In this document: piece by piece, positions 26,048 to 34,931 of the stretch | Layout of the letters: the number at the start of each line of letters is the position of its first letter | Position numbering within the stretch: position 1 is the stretch's first letter | Origin: Methylosinus sp. Ce-a6 | GTDB lineage: Bacteria > Pseudomonadota > Alphaproteobacteria > Rhizobiales > Beijerinckiaceae | Direction: 5' to 3' | Assembly (NCBI RefSeq): GCF_009811655.1 | Contig: NZ_BGJX01000024.1 | Location: forward strand, 1 to 52,113 | DNA length: 52,113 nucleotides | Program-made: the position numbers and the translations under genes | Notes under the pieces: model-generated | What the model was told of the DNA's origin: nothing | The model's input: the letters and a program-made list of their open reading frames with translations, nothing else | Databases searched by the model: none

Positions 26048-27838
26048 ATGCCGATCTACAAAGCCCCTGTGGACGACACATTGTTTCTGTTGAACGACGT
26101 TTTGCATCTGGAACGTTATGGCAATCTGCCCGGCTTCGCCGAGGTCGCGCCGGACGTGCTGGCGCAGATCGTCGGCGAGGCGGGGAAAATCTGCGAGGAG
26201 CGGCTGCAGCCGCTGAACCGCAAGGGCGACGAGGAAGGGTGCCGCCGCGACGAGGCGGGCGATGTCGCGACTCCCGCGGGCTTCAAGGCGGCCTATGACG
26301 AATTCGTCGCCGGCGGCTGGGTCGGGCTGGCGGTCCCGCCGGAATATGACGGGCAGGGCCTGCCCTATACGCTCGCCGTGGTGATGAATGAGTTCGCCTC
26401 GGCGGCCAATATGGCTTTCGCCATGTATCCGGGGCTGACGCAGGGCGCGCTGGCCGCGCTGCTGCGCCACGGGAGCGAGGAGCAGAAGCGCCTCTTCGCC
26501 CCGCCCATGGCCGCTGGCCGCTGGACCGGCACGATGAATCTCACAGAGCCGCAATGCGGCACCGACCTCGGTCTTCTCACCACGAAGGCCGTCCCGCGCG
26601 AGGACGGCTCGTACGCTATTACCGGACAGAAGATTTTCATTTCCGCCGGCGAGCACGATCTCGCCGAGAACATCATTCATCTCGTGCTCGCGCGCATAGA
26701 GGGCGCGCCGGCGGGGGTGAAGGGCATATCGCTTTTCATCGTGCCGAAATTCGAGGTGGAGCCGGACGGCTCGCTCGGCGCGCGCAATGGGGTGCGCTGC
26801 GGCGCGCTCGAGCATAAGATGGGCATTCACGGCAACGCCACATGCGTGATGAATTTCGACGGCGCCAGGGGCTTTCTGGTCGGCGAGCCCAACCGGGGCC
26901 TCAATGCGATGTTCGTGATGATGAACGAGGCGCGGCTCGGCGTCGCCGTGCAGGGCCTCGCGCAATCCGAGGTCGCCTATCAGAACGCGCTTTCCTACGC
27001 CAAGGAGCGGCTGCAGGGCCGCGCGCTCTCCGGCGCCGTGAATGCGCGCGGCGCGGCCGATCCGATCATCGTTCATCCCGACGTGCGGCGGGCGCTGATG
27101 GAGATGAAGGCATTCAACGAAGCGGCGCGCGGCCTCGCCCTCGCCACGGCGCTCGACAGCGACATCGCCCATCGCTCGGAGGACGCGAAGGCGCGCCAGG
27201 CCGCCGAGGATCGCCTCGGCCTGCTGACGCCGGTGCTGAAGGGCGCGCTCACCGATCTCGGCTTCGAGAATGCGGTGAAGGCGCAGCAAATCTGGGGCGG
27301 CCACGGCTATATCGACGAGAATGGCGCCGAGCAATTCGTGCGCGACGCGCGCATCACCATGATCTATGAGGGCGCGAACGGCATTCAGGCGCTCGATCTC
27401 GTCGGCCGCAAGCTGCCCAAGGACAATGGCCGCGCCGCCATGGCCTATTTCGCCGAGGTGAATGAATTTGCGAGCCGCGAGAGCGCCGAGGAGATGAAGC
27501 CCTATGTGGAGCCGCTGAAAGCCGCGCTCGGCGATCTGCAAAAGGCGACGGTCTGGCTGATGCAGAATGCGCTCGCCAAGCCCGACAACGGCGCCGGAGT
27601 CTCTTACGACTATATGCATCTCTTCGGCCGCGTCGCGCTCGGCTATATGTGGGCGCGCATCGCCCGCGCGGCGCTCGACAAGAAGAGGGAGCTTTCCGGC
27701 GACGGCGCCTGGCTCGACGCCAAGCTGACGACGGGGAAGTTCTATATGGAGAAGATGCTGCCCGAGACGGGCTTTCGTCTCGCGCGGATCGCGGCGGGCG
27801 CCGATACGATGATGGGCCTGCCGGCGGAGATGTTTTGA
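26048..27838 (+). CDS. Acyl-CoA dehydrogenase, long FadE/DmdC type
   Basis: 596 residues, the length of the larger acyl-CoA dehydrogenase subgroup often annotated as FadE- or DmdC-like. FAD- and substrate-contact segments include TGTMNLTEPQCGTDLG, ISAGEHDLAENIIHLVLARI and the catalytic Glu region MIYEGANGIQALDLVGRKL. A C-terminal extension of about 150 residues is typical of this group. It introduces the 2,3 double bond into acyl-CoA at the start of beta-oxidation; the preferred chain is not readable from sequence. Thiolase and FadB-type genes follow on the same strand, forming a set. GGGAG precedes the ATG. Confidence 0.93.
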   Translation: MPIYKAPVDDTLFLLNDVLHLERYGNLPGFAEVAPDVLAQIVGEAGKICEERLQPLNRKGDEEGCRRDEAGDVATPAGFKAAYDEFVAGGWVGLAVPPEYDGQGLPYTLAVVMNEFASAANMAFAMYPGLTQGALAALLRHGSEEQKRLFAPPMAAGRWTGTMNLTEPQCGTDLGLLTTKAVPREDGSYAITGQKIFISAGEHDLAENIIHLVLARIEGAPAGVKGISLFIVPKFEVEPDGSLGARNGVRCGALEHKMGIHGNATCVMNFDGARGFLVGEPNRGLNAMFVMMNEARLGVAVQGLAQSEVAYQNALSYAKERLQGRALSGAVNARGAADPIIVHPDVRRALMEMKAFNEAARGLALATALDSDIAHRSEDAKARQAAEDRLGLLTPVLKGALTDLGFENAVKAQQIWGGHGYIDENGAEQFVRDARITMIYEGANGIQALDLVGRKLPKDNGRAAMAYFAEVNEFASRESAEEMKPYVEPLKAALGDLQKATVWLMQNALAKPDNGAGVSYDYMHLFGRVALGYMWARIARAALDKKRELSGDGAWLDAKLTTGKFYMEKMLPETGFRLARIAAGADTMMGLPAEMF

Positions 27839-27854
27839 AAAAGCGTGAGGTAGT

Positions 27855-27902
27855 GAGTGGTGAGTAGCGCGCTCACCACTCACCACTCACCACTCACTCA
27901 CC
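27855..27902. repeat. Small inverted and tandem repeat
   Basis: GAGTGGTGAG (27855-27864) and CTCACCACTC (27872-27881) form a perfect hairpin, and the right side continues as about three tandem ACCACTC units. It lies between the acyl-CoA dehydrogenase and thiolase genes and could stop part of the transcripts or stabilise the upstream mRNA. It is far too small and regular to be a CRISPR array. Confidence 0.75.
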
Positions 27903-27918
27903 ACGAGCGGAGCGACCA

Positions 27919-29127
27919 ATGCCCGAAGCCTATATCTACGACGCCGTGCGCACGCCGCGCGGCCGCGGCAAGCCGGACGGCTCGCTGCATGAGGTGTCGA
28001 GCCTCGGCCTCGCCGTCACCGCTCTCGCCGCGCTGAAGGAGAGGAACGGGCTCGACGGCGCCGGAGTCGACGATGTGATCCTCGGCTGCGTCGATCCCGT
28101 CGGCGAGGCGGGCGGCGACATCGCCCGCGCCGCGGCGATCTCCGCCGGCTACGGCTACGAGGTGCCCGGCGTGCAGATCAATCGCTTCTGCGCCTCCGGC
28201 CTCGACTCGGTGAATTTCGCCGCCGCGCAGATCATGTCCGGCCAGCATGAGCTCACCATCGGCGGCGGCGTCGAGAGCATGAGCCGCGTCGGCATCGGCG
28301 CCTCGGGGGGCGCCTGGCCGGTCGATCCGGCCATCGCCATTCCCTCCTATTTCATGCCGCAGGGCGTCTCCGCCGATCTCATCGCGACGAAATACGGCTT
28401 CTCGCGCGACGATGTCGACGCCTATGCCGTGCAGTCGCAGCAGCGCGCCGCCCGCGCCTGGGAGGAGAAGCGCTTTGCAAAATCCATCGTGCCGGTGAAG
28501 GACGTCAACGGCCTCACTATTCTCGATCGCGACGAGCATATGCGGCCTTCGACCGACATGCAGTCGCTCGCCGCGCTCAAGCCCTCCTTCGCCTTTCTCG
28601 CGGAGCAGGCGGGTTTCGACGCGGTCGCGATACAGGCGCATCCGGATGTCGAGAAATTGAGCCATGTGCATCACGCCGGCAATTCGTCGGGCATCGTCGA
28701 CGGCGCCGCCGCCGTGCTGCTCGGCTCGAGGGAAGTGGGCGAGCGCCACGGCCTGAAGCCGCGCGCCCGCGTGCGGGCTTTCGCCAATATCGGCTCCGAG
28801 CCGGCGCTGATGCTGACCGGGCCGGTCGATGTGACGAAGAAGCTGCTGACGAAAGCCGGCATGAGCCTCTCGGACATCGATCTCATCGAGGTGAACGAAG
28901 CCTTCGCCGCCGTGGTGCTGCGCTTCATGCAGGCTTTCGGCATCGACGATGGACGCGTGAATGTGAATGGCGGCGCCATTGCGCTCGGCCATCCGCTCGG
29001 CGCGACCGGCGCGATGCTGATCGGAACGGCGATCGACGAATTGGAGCGCAGCGGGAAGGCGACCGCGCTGGTGACGCTCTGCATCGGCGCCGGAATGGGA
29101 ACCGCGACGATCATCGAGCGCGTGTGA
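27919..29127 (+). CDS. fadA: Acetyl-CoA acyltransferase (thiolase)
   Basis: 402 residues. The nucleophile Cys is in NRFCASGLDSVNFAAAQIM, the catalytic His in GGAIALGHPLGATGA, and the second Cys in LVTLCIGAGMGTA. It splits 3-ketoacyl-CoA with CoA at the end of each beta-oxidation turn, or works in reverse for biosynthesis. It lies between the acyl-CoA dehydrogenase and the FadB-type gene on the same strand, so degradation is the likelier role. GAGCGGAGCGACC precedes the ATG. Repeats of families B and A separate it from the next gene. Confidence 0.95.
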   Translation: MPEAYIYDAVRTPRGRGKPDGSLHEVSSLGLAVTALAALKERNGLDGAGVDDVILGCVDPVGEAGGDIARAAAISAGYGYEVPGVQINRFCASGLDSVNFAAAQIMSGQHELTIGGGVESMSRVGIGASGGAWPVDPAIAIPSYFMPQGVSADLIATKYGFSRDDVDAYAVQSQQRAARAWEEKRFAKSIVPVKDVNGLTILDRDEHMRPSTDMQSLAALKPSFAFLAEQAGFDAVAIQAHPDVEKLSHVHHAGNSSGIVDGAAAVLLGSREVGERHGLKPRARVRAFANIGSEPALMLTGPVDVTKKLLTKAGMSLSDIDLIEVNEAFAAVVLRFMQAFGIDDGRVNVNGGAIALGHPLGATGAMLIGTAIDELERSGKATALVTLCIGAGMGTATIIERV

Positions 29128-29142
29128 TCATGCAAAGCCGCG

Positions 29143-29227
29143 CCGTCATTGCGAGCGAAGCGAAGCAATCCAGGAGCCGCCCCGCTGCTCTGGATTGCTT
29201 CGTCGCTTCGCTCCTCGCAATGACGGG
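29143..29227. repeat. Repeat family B, copy 3
   Basis: Core hairpin only: CGTCATTGCGAGCGAAGC ... GCTCCTCGCAATGACG around GAGCCGCCCC. The extended flanks of copies 2 and 4 are missing. It is followed after 7 bp by repeat A copy 4. Confidence 0.87.
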
Positions 29228-29234
29228 GCTCGTC

Positions 29235-29339
29235 TAGAGCGTTTCCAGCCGAAGTGGACGCCGGTTCGGCGTCCGGAAACGCGTCAAAACAAAAGCCTAG
29301 GGTCTTTCCGTGTTTCAATGAAACGCGGAAAGACCCTAG
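29235..29339 (+). repeat. Repeat family A, copy 4
   Basis: From TAGAGCGTTTCCAGCC to the hairpin GGTCTTTCCGTG...CGCGGAAAGACC. It ends 17 bp before the FadB-type ATG, nearly touching the GGGAG ribosome site, and its hairpin again faces the gene. Confidence 0.88.
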
Positions 29340-29356
29340 ATTTCAGGGAGCCACCC

Positions 29357-31564
29357 ATGAACCTCGTCAATTTCCGTTTCGAGACCGGCGCCGACGGCGT
29401 CGCTCTGCTCACCTGGGACATGCCCGACCGCTCGATGAATGTCATCACCTTCGAGGTGATGGACGAGCTGGAGAAAGTCATCGACGAGGTCGCGCGCAAT
29501 CCCGAGATCAAGGGCTGCGTGATCGCATCGGGCAAGGCCGCTTTCTCGGGCGGCGCCGATCTCTCCATGCTGCAGAAGAGCGCGGTGGAATATGCCAAAG
29601 CCGTGCGCGAGCAGGGCGAGGAGGCTGCGATGAAGCAGTTCTTCGAAGGCGCGCGCAAGCTGTCGCTGCTCTATCGCAAGCTCGAGACCAACGGCAAGCC
29701 CTTCGCCATCGCCATTCGCGGAACTTGTCTCGGCGGCGCTTTCGAGCTCGCGCTCGCCTGCCATTATCGCGTGCTCGCCGATACGGAGAAGACGAAGGTC
29801 GGTCTGCCGGAGATCAAAGTGGGGCTCTTCCCCGGCGCCGGCGGCACGCAGCGCGTCGCGCGGCTGATGCAGACGGGCGAGGCGCTGCAATTGCTGTTCA
29901 AGGGCGAGCAGCTGAAGCCCGCGAAAGCGAAGTCCGCCGGCCTCGTGCACGAGCTCGCGCCGGAGAATGAGATCGTCGATCGCGCGCGCGCGTTCATCGT
30001 CAATGGCGGCAAGGGCAAGGCGCCTTGGGATGTCGAAGGCTTCAAGCCGCCGTCGGGCCGCGTCTATTCGCCGGGCGGCATGATGGTGTGGCCGGCCGCC
30101 AACGCCATTTATCGCCGCGAGACCTTCGACAATTATCCCGCCGCCAAGGCCATATTGCACAGCGTGTTCGAGGGGCTGCAATTGCCCTTCGATCTCGGCC
30201 TGCGCGTCGAGGCGCGCTGGTTCGCGCATATTCTGCGCTCCCGCCAGGCGGCGGCGATGATCCGCTCGCTGTTCCTCTCCAAGAACGAGCTGGAGAAGGG
30301 CGCGCATCGGCCCAAGGAGATTCCGCCGGCGAAATTCGCCAAGATCGGCGTGCTCGGCGCCGGCTTCATGGGCGCGGGCGTCGCTTATGTGAGCGCGCTC
30401 GCCGGGATCGAGGTGGTGCTCATCGATCGCGATCAGGAGAGCGCCGACAAAGGCAAGGCCGTCATCGACAAGCTCGTCTCCGGCCAAGTGTCGCGCGGTC
30501 GCGCCACCGCCGCCGATAAGGAGGCGCTGCTCGCGCGCGTCACCGCGACCGCCGATTACGACAAGCTCGCCGGCGCCGATCTCATCGTCGAAGCCGTGTT
30601 CGAGGAGCGCGGCGTGAAGGCGGAGGTGACGAAGAAAGCGCAAGAAGTCGTCGGGCCCGATGTGATCTTCGCGTCCAACACCTCGACGCTGCCCATCACC
30701 TCGCTCGCCGAGACCTCGCTGAAGCCCGAAAATTTCGTCGGCATTCATTTCTTCTCGCCGGTGGAGAAAATGCTGCTGGTCGAAGTGATCCGCGGCAAGA
30801 AGACGAGCGACCGCGCCGTGGCGACGGCGCTGGATTTCGTGCGCGTGTTGAAGAAAACGCCGATCGTCGTCAACGACACGCGCGGCTTCTACGCCAATCG
30901 CTGCGTGCTCAATTTCGTGCGCGAGGGGCATATCATGCTGACCGAAGGCGTGCCGCCGGCGATGATCGAGACGGCCGCGCGCATGGCCGGAATGCCGGTC
31001 GGCCCGCTCTCTCTCAATGACGAGATCGCGCTCGATCTCGCCTGGAAGATCCATCTCGCGACGAAGAAGGATCTCGGCGAAGCCGCCGTCGATCCGACGC
31101 AGGAGCGCGTGCTGCATTTCATGGTGGAGCAGGAAGGGCGGCTCGGCCGCAAGAACGGCAAGGGCTTCTATGATTATCCGGCGACCGGCAAGAAGAGCTT
31201 GTGGCCGGGGCTCTCCGCTCTCGCCGACAAGACGCTCGATCCGGACGAGATCGACGTCGAGGAGCTGAAGCAGCGCTTCCTCGTCGTGCAGGCGGCGGAG
31301 GCGGCGCGCACTTTGTTCGAGGGCGTCGTCACCGATCCGCGCGAGGCGGATGTCGGCTCCATTCTCGGCTTCGGCTTCGCGCCCTTCACCGGCGGCACGC
31401 TCTCCTATATCGACGGGATCGGAACCGCGGCCTTTGTCGCGATTTGCGACGCGCTCGCGCAGAAATATGGCGAGCGCTTCGCCGCGCCGGCGCAATTGCG
31501 CGAGATGGCGAAGAAGGGCGAGAGCTTCTACGGCAGATATGGCGCGCAGGCGAAGGCGGCGTGA
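29357..31564 (+). CDS. fadB: Bifunctional enoyl-CoA hydratase/3-hydroxyacyl-CoA dehydrogenase
   Basis: 735 residues of FadB/FadJ type. The N-terminal crotonase domain shows FSGGADLSML and GTCLGGAFELALAC (oxyanion hole). The dehydrogenase domain begins at about 330 with KIGVLGAGFMGAGVAYVSAL (NAD-binding), followed by HFFSPVEKMLLVEVIRGKKT. It hydrates enoyl-CoA and oxidises the 3-hydroxy product. I chose the ATG at 29357 (GGGAG upstream); the frame before it is repeat A copy 4. Together with the two upstream genes this makes a complete beta-oxidation set. Confidence 0.95.
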   Translation: MNLVNFRFETGADGVALLTWDMPDRSMNVITFEVMDELEKVIDEVARNPEIKGCVIASGKAAFSGGADLSMLQKSAVEYAKAVREQGEEAAMKQFFEGARKLSLLYRKLETNGKPFAIAIRGTCLGGAFELALACHYRVLADTEKTKVGLPEIKVGLFPGAGGTQRVARLMQTGEALQLLFKGEQLKPAKAKSAGLVHELAPENEIVDRARAFIVNGGKGKAPWDVEGFKPPSGRVYSPGGMMVWPAANAIYRRETFDNYPAAKAILHSVFEGLQLPFDLGLRVEARWFAHILRSRQAAAMIRSLFLSKNELEKGAHRPKEIPPAKFAKIGVLGAGFMGAGVAYVSALAGIEVVLIDRDQESADKGKAVIDKLVSGQVSRGRATAADKEALLARVTATADYDKLAGADLIVEAVFEERGVKAEVTKKAQEVVGPDVIFASNTSTLPITSLAETSLKPENFVGIHFFSPVEKMLLVEVIRGKKTSDRAVATALDFVRVLKKTPIVVNDTRGFYANRCVLNFVREGHIMLTEGVPPAMIETAARMAGMPVGPLSLNDEIALDLAWKIHLATKKDLGEAAVDPTQERVLHFMVEQEGRLGRKNGKGFYDYPATGKKSLWPGLSALADKTLDPDEIDVEELKQRFLVVQAAEAARTLFEGVVTDPREADVGSILGFGFAPFTGGTLSYIDGIGTAAFVAICDALAQKYGERFAAPAQLREMAKKGESFYGRYGAQAKAA

Positions 31565-31888
31565 TTTCGCTCGCGCTTCGAGACGCGCGCAGCCTTCAAG
31601 TCCCCTCGTCCCGAGCAGGCGGCGCAGCCGCCGTCTCGAAGGGCGAGGGGCCGCCCGGCCCTCGACGTTCTTTCTTTCCGCGCGGCGCGGCGAGCGGCGT
31701 CGGCGTCGCCGAGCGATTTGGTTTCGCCCCCTACGATCGCTGACCGTGATCGCGCCTTCGCCTGCGTCGCCGCCATTCGCCGCGGTAGAGCTGGGGCTCG
31801 CGCGCCGTTCGAGGCGAAATGATGCGGTCATGACAGACGCGCCATCGCGCGCTAAGCTCGCGGCCTCTCGCTGCAACCGTGAGTCGCC
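31565..31888. other. Intergenic region with a hairpin repeat
   Basis: 324 bp between the fadB-type gene and lgt with no gene. A hairpin at 31602-31650 has arms CCCCTCG and CGAGGGG around TCCCGAGCAGGCGGCGCAGC and its pairing part; it resembles a common alphaproteobacterial repeat and may terminate the upstream transcript. The rest should hold the lgt promoter, which I cannot pinpoint. Confidence 0.55.
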
Positions 31889-32707
31889 ATGCCTATTCTC
31901 GCGCTTCCCTTTCCGGTGATCGACCCGGTTCTCGTCGAGATCGGGCCGCTGCCCATCCGCTGGTATGCGCTCGCCTATATCGCCGGGCTCGCGCTCGGCT
32001 GGCTCTATGCGCGTCGTCTGGCGTCCCGCGACTATTTGTGGGGAAAGACTCCGCATCCCTCGCGAGAGAGTCTCGACGATCTGCTCGTCTATGTCGCGCT
32101 CGGCGTCATCATCGGCGGCAGGCTCGGCCATGTGCTCTTTTATGAGCGCGCCTTCTATTTCGCCCATCCGGAAGAGATCGTGAAGACCTGGAAGGGCGGC
32201 ATGGCCTTTCACGGCGGGCTCATCGGCGCCATTGTCGGCATGACCTTCTTCGCCTGGCGTGAGAAAATCCTCGCGCTCACCATCAGCGACATTTGCGCGA
32301 GTGTCGCGCCGATCGGCATTTTCTTCGGCCGCCTCGCCAATTTCATCAAGCCGGAGATGTGGGGCCGCGAGAGCGACGTCCCCTGGGCCATGGTGTTTCC
32401 CGGCGCCGGCGACGCGCCGCGCCATCCGAGCCAGCTCTATGAGGCGGGCCTCGAGGGTCTCGCGCTCTATATTCTGCTGGCCATCGCCGTGCAGCGCGGC
32501 GCGCTGAAGCGTCCGGGCCTCGCCACCGGCCTCTTCGGCGCGGGCTATGGCGTCGCGCGCATCGTCAGCGAATTCTTCCGCGAGCCCGATCATTCGGAGG
32601 CGCTGGACAATGGCCTCACAATGGGCATGGCGCTGTCGGCGCCCATGGTCCTCGTCGGCGCGGCGCTGATCCTCTACGCGCTGCGTCCGCAGAGAGTCGA
32701 AGCATGA
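31889..32707 (+). CDS. lgt: Prolipoprotein diacylglyceryl transferase
   Basis: 272 residues, inner-membrane enzyme with about seven hydrophobic segments. It transfers diacylglyceryl from phosphatidylglycerol to the lipobox Cys of prolipoproteins. Family signatures are PLPIRWYALAYIAGLALGW, GGRLGHVLFYE, GGMAFHGGLIGA, IGIFFGRLANFIKPEMWGR and RHPSQLYEAGLEG. The stop overlaps the next start by 4 bp (ATGA), beginning the conserved lgt-midA-pgeF order. It would also process the small lipoprotein encoded at 13070-13192. Confidence 0.97.
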   Translation: MPILALPFPVIDPVLVEIGPLPIRWYALAYIAGLALGWLYARRLASRDYLWGKTPHPSRESLDDLLVYVALGVIIGGRLGHVLFYERAFYFAHPEEIVKTWKGGMAFHGGLIGAIVGMTFFAWREKILALTISDICASVAPIGIFFGRLANFIKPEMWGRESDVPWAMVFPGAGDAPRHPSQLYEAGLEGLALYILLAIAVQRGALKRPGLATGLFGAGYGVARIVSEFFREPDHSEALDNGLTMGMALSAPMVLVGAALILYALRPQRVEA

Positions 32708-33786
32708 GCGCATTGCGCGAAGATATCGCCGAGCTCGTCGCGCAGGAGGGGCCGATCACGCTCGAGCGTTACATGACGCTCGCCCTGTCGCATCCGACCA
32801 AGGGCTATTACATGACGCGCGATCCCTTCGGCGCAAGCGGCGATTTCATCACCGCGCCGGAGATCAGCCAGATGTTCGGCGAGCTCGTCGGCCTGTGGGC
32901 GCAGGAGGCCTGGCGCGCGGCCGGCTCGCCGGCGCCGCTGCGCCTCGTCGAGCTCGGGCCGGGGCGCGGCACGCTGATGTCCGACGCTCTGCGCGTCGCG
33001 CGCATCGCGCCGGATTTTCTCAGCGCCTTGGACGTGCATCTCGTGGAGACGAGTCCGCTGCTCGAGGCGCGGCAGCGACAAACGCTCGCCGCGGCCGAGG
33101 CGCCCGTCTCCTGGAGCGCGAATGTCTCACAGGTTCCGGACGGGCCGGCGATCGTCATCGCCAATGAATTTTTCGACGCGCTGCCAGTGCGGCATTTCGT
33201 GCAGACAGAGCGCGGCTGGAGCGAGCGGCTCGTCGGCCTGGACGAGAGCGGCGCTCTCGCCTTCGGCGTCGGCGAGCGCATAGAGGCCGATCTCACCGTG
33301 GCGGCGCCGGAAGGCTCGATCATCGAGATCGGCGCGATCGGCGCGCGGATCATGCGCGACATCGCCGCGCGTCTCGTCGCGCAGGGCGGGGCGATGCTCG
33401 TCGTCGATTACGGCTACACGCAGACGGCGCTGGGCGAGACATTGCAGGCCGTCGCGCATCACGCCTATGTCGATCCGCTGGAGGCGCCGGGAGAAGCCGA
33501 TCTTACCTCCCATGTCGATTTCGCCGCGCTCGCGCGCGCGGCGACGGCGGCCGGCGCGAAAGTGTTGGGGCCAACGACGCAAGGCGATTTCTTGAAGCAG
33601 CTCGGCGTTATCGAGCGCGCCGATGCTTTGAAGAAACGCGCGACGCCGGAGCAGCGCGGCGAGATCGACGTCGCGCTCGAGCGCTTGACCGGCGCCGGCG
33701 ATCCAAAGCGCAATATGGGCGAATTGTTCAAGGTCATCGCCGTGACTCATCCCGACATGCCGCCGCTTCCGGGTTTTTTCCAATGA
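32704..33786 (+). CDS. midA: MidA/NDUFAF7-like SAM-dependent methyltransferase
   Basis: 360 residues of the DUF185 family. MTRDPFGASGDFITAPEISQ and the SAM-binding LVELGPGRGTLMSD are diagnostic. Mitochondrial NDUFAF7 methylates an arginine of a complex I subunit during assembly; the bacterial protein probably acts on NuoD-like subunits. It sits between lgt and pgeF, overlapping each by 4 bp, so the three are translationally coupled. The conserved linkage across alphaproteobacteria is well known, but the reason is not. Confidence 0.92.
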   Translation: MSALREDIAELVAQEGPITLERYMTLALSHPTKGYYMTRDPFGASGDFITAPEISQMFGELVGLWAQEAWRAAGSPAPLRLVELGPGRGTLMSDALRVARIAPDFLSALDVHLVETSPLLEARQRQTLAAAEAPVSWSANVSQVPDGPAIVIANEFFDALPVRHFVQTERGWSERLVGLDESGALAFGVGERIEADLTVAAPEGSIIEIGAIGARIMRDIAARLVAQGGAMLVVDYGYTQTALGETLQAVAHHAYVDPLEAPGEADLTSHVDFAALARAATAAGAKVLGPTTQGDFLKQLGVIERADALKKRATPEQRGEIDVALERLTGAGDPKRNMGELFKVIAVTHPDMPPLPGFFQ

Positions 33787-34562
33787 CCGACGCGCTCGTC
33801 GCGCTCGCCGCCGGCAATCTCGCTCTGCCCGGCGTGCGTCACGCATTCTTCACGCGCGCTGGCGGTGTGTCGGAGGGCGTCTACGCCTCGCTCAATGGCG
33901 GCGTCGGCTCCAGCGACGAGTCCGCGCGCGTCGCCGAGAATCGCGCCCGCATGGCGCGGAGCCTCGGCGCGGAGATGCATCGGCTGCTCGTTCCCTATCA
34001 GATCCATTCGCGCGACGCGCTCTATGTCGCCGCGCCTTGGGGCGAGGCCGAGCGGCCGCGCTGCGACGGGCTCGTCACCGATGTCGAAGGGCTCGCGCTC
34101 GGCGTCACCGGCGCCGATTGCGGCATGCTGCTCTTTGCCGACGCAAGCGCCGGGGTTGTCGGCGCCTGCCACGCGGGATGGAAGGGCGCGCTCTTTGGCA
34201 TGGTCGAGGCGACGGTTGAGGTCATGGAGGCGCGCGGCGCGCGGCGCGCGGATATTCATGTCGCGCTGGGGCCGGCGATCGGGCGTGAGAGCTACGAGGT
34301 AGGCGGAGAGTTCGTCGAGCGATTCCTCACGGAGGACGCCGGTTTCGCGCCTTTCTTCGCGCCCTCGACGCGCGAGGGTCATTCCATGTTCGATCTGCCG
34401 GGCTTCATCGCGCGGCGCGTCGAAGCGGCAAATGTCGCCTCTTTCGAGAATTTGCGCATCGACACTTATGTGGATGAGACGCGCTGCTTCAGCTATCGCC
34501 GCAGCGTGCATCGCAGGGAGCAAGATTACGGGCGGCTGGTGTCGGCGATCGCGCTGGGGTGA
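33783..34562 (+). CDS. pgeF: PgeF (YfiH/LACC1-type) peptidoglycan editing factor
   Basis: 259 residues of the former 'multicopper polyphenol oxidase' family. The zinc-site residues are all present: His in YQIHSRD, Cys in TGADCGML, His in ACHAGWKGALFG. Relatives have purine-nucleoside phosphorylase/adenosine deaminase activity, and E. coli YfiH removes wrongly incorporated residues from peptidoglycan precursors. FFTRAGGVSEGVYASLN is the family N-terminus. It is the third gene of the lgt-midA-pgeF operon. Confidence 0.94.
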   Translation: MTDALVALAAGNLALPGVRHAFFTRAGGVSEGVYASLNGGVGSSDESARVAENRARMARSLGAEMHRLLVPYQIHSRDALYVAAPWGEAERPRCDGLVTDVEGLALGVTGADCGMLLFADASAGVVGACHAGWKGALFGMVEATVEVMEARGARRADIHVALGPAIGRESYEVGGEFVERFLTEDAGFAPFFAPSTREGHSMFDLPGFIARRVEAANVASFENLRIDTYVDETRCFSYRRSVHRREQDYGRLVSAIALG

Positions 34563-34608
34563 GGCGGGTGACCGCGAGCTTGACGGCGATAAGATCGAAT
34601 GCTTGCAT

Positions 34609-34629
34609 GTTAACACGTTTCGTGTACAC
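34609..34629. promoter_or_regulatory. Candidate BrnA operator over the brnTA promoter
   Basis: GTTAACACG (34609-34617), a TTT spacer and CGTGTACAC (34621-34629) form a dyad matching at 7 of 9 positions, with a perfect ACACG/CGTGT core. It lies 17 bp before the brnT ATG. BrnA antitoxins repress their own operon, so this is a natural operator, but it is unproven. Confidence 0.5.
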
Positions 34630-34646
34630 AATTGAGCATCATCGAA

Positions 34647-34931
34647 ATGGAATTCGAGTGGGACGAGTCCAAACGTCAGTCGAACATTCGCAAGCATGGC
34701 GTGGATTTTCTGGACGTCGCCGCGATTTTCGCGAATGACACGTTCGAAATCATGGACGATAGCGAGGACTATGGCGAGGAACGCTGGATCGCGATCGGAC
34801 ATGCCGACGGCGCCGTCTATCGAGTGGTCTACACGATGCGTGTCGATGTGATCCGCATCATCAGCGCGCAGAAAGCTAGCCGCCGTGACAGGGAACGCTT
34901 CTATCAAGAGATTCTCTCTCGCCGAGATTGA
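34647..34931 (+). CDS. brnT: BrnT-family toxin
   Basis: About 94 residues. MEFEWDESKRQSNIRKHGVD is the typical BrnT start, followed by RWIAIGHADGAVYRVVYTM and IRIISAQKASRRDRERFY. BrnT has a RelE-like RNase fold and blocks translation by cutting RNA. I favour the ATG at 34647 on family length; a TTG at 34632 would add five residues, and neither has a strong ribosome site. The toxin gene precedes its antitoxin and overlaps it, the usual order for this family. GC content here is lower than in the neighbours. Confidence 0.9.
   Translation: MEFEWDESKRQSNIRKHGVDFLDVAAIFANDTFEIMDDSEDYGEERWIAIGHADGAVYRVVYTMRVDVIRIISAQKASRRDRERFYQEILSRRD

Noticed and set aside
27872..27902. Tandem ACCACTC units as a possible CRISPR fragment
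   Set aside because: Units are only about 7 bp with no spacers, and no cas gene is present; it is a simple short tandem repeat next to a hairpin.
29336..32713. A 1125-codon open frame on the minus strand opposite fadB and lgt
   Set aside because: It lies entirely opposite well-identified genes, has repetitive Arg/Ala/Glu-rich composition, and is the usual artefact of high GC content.
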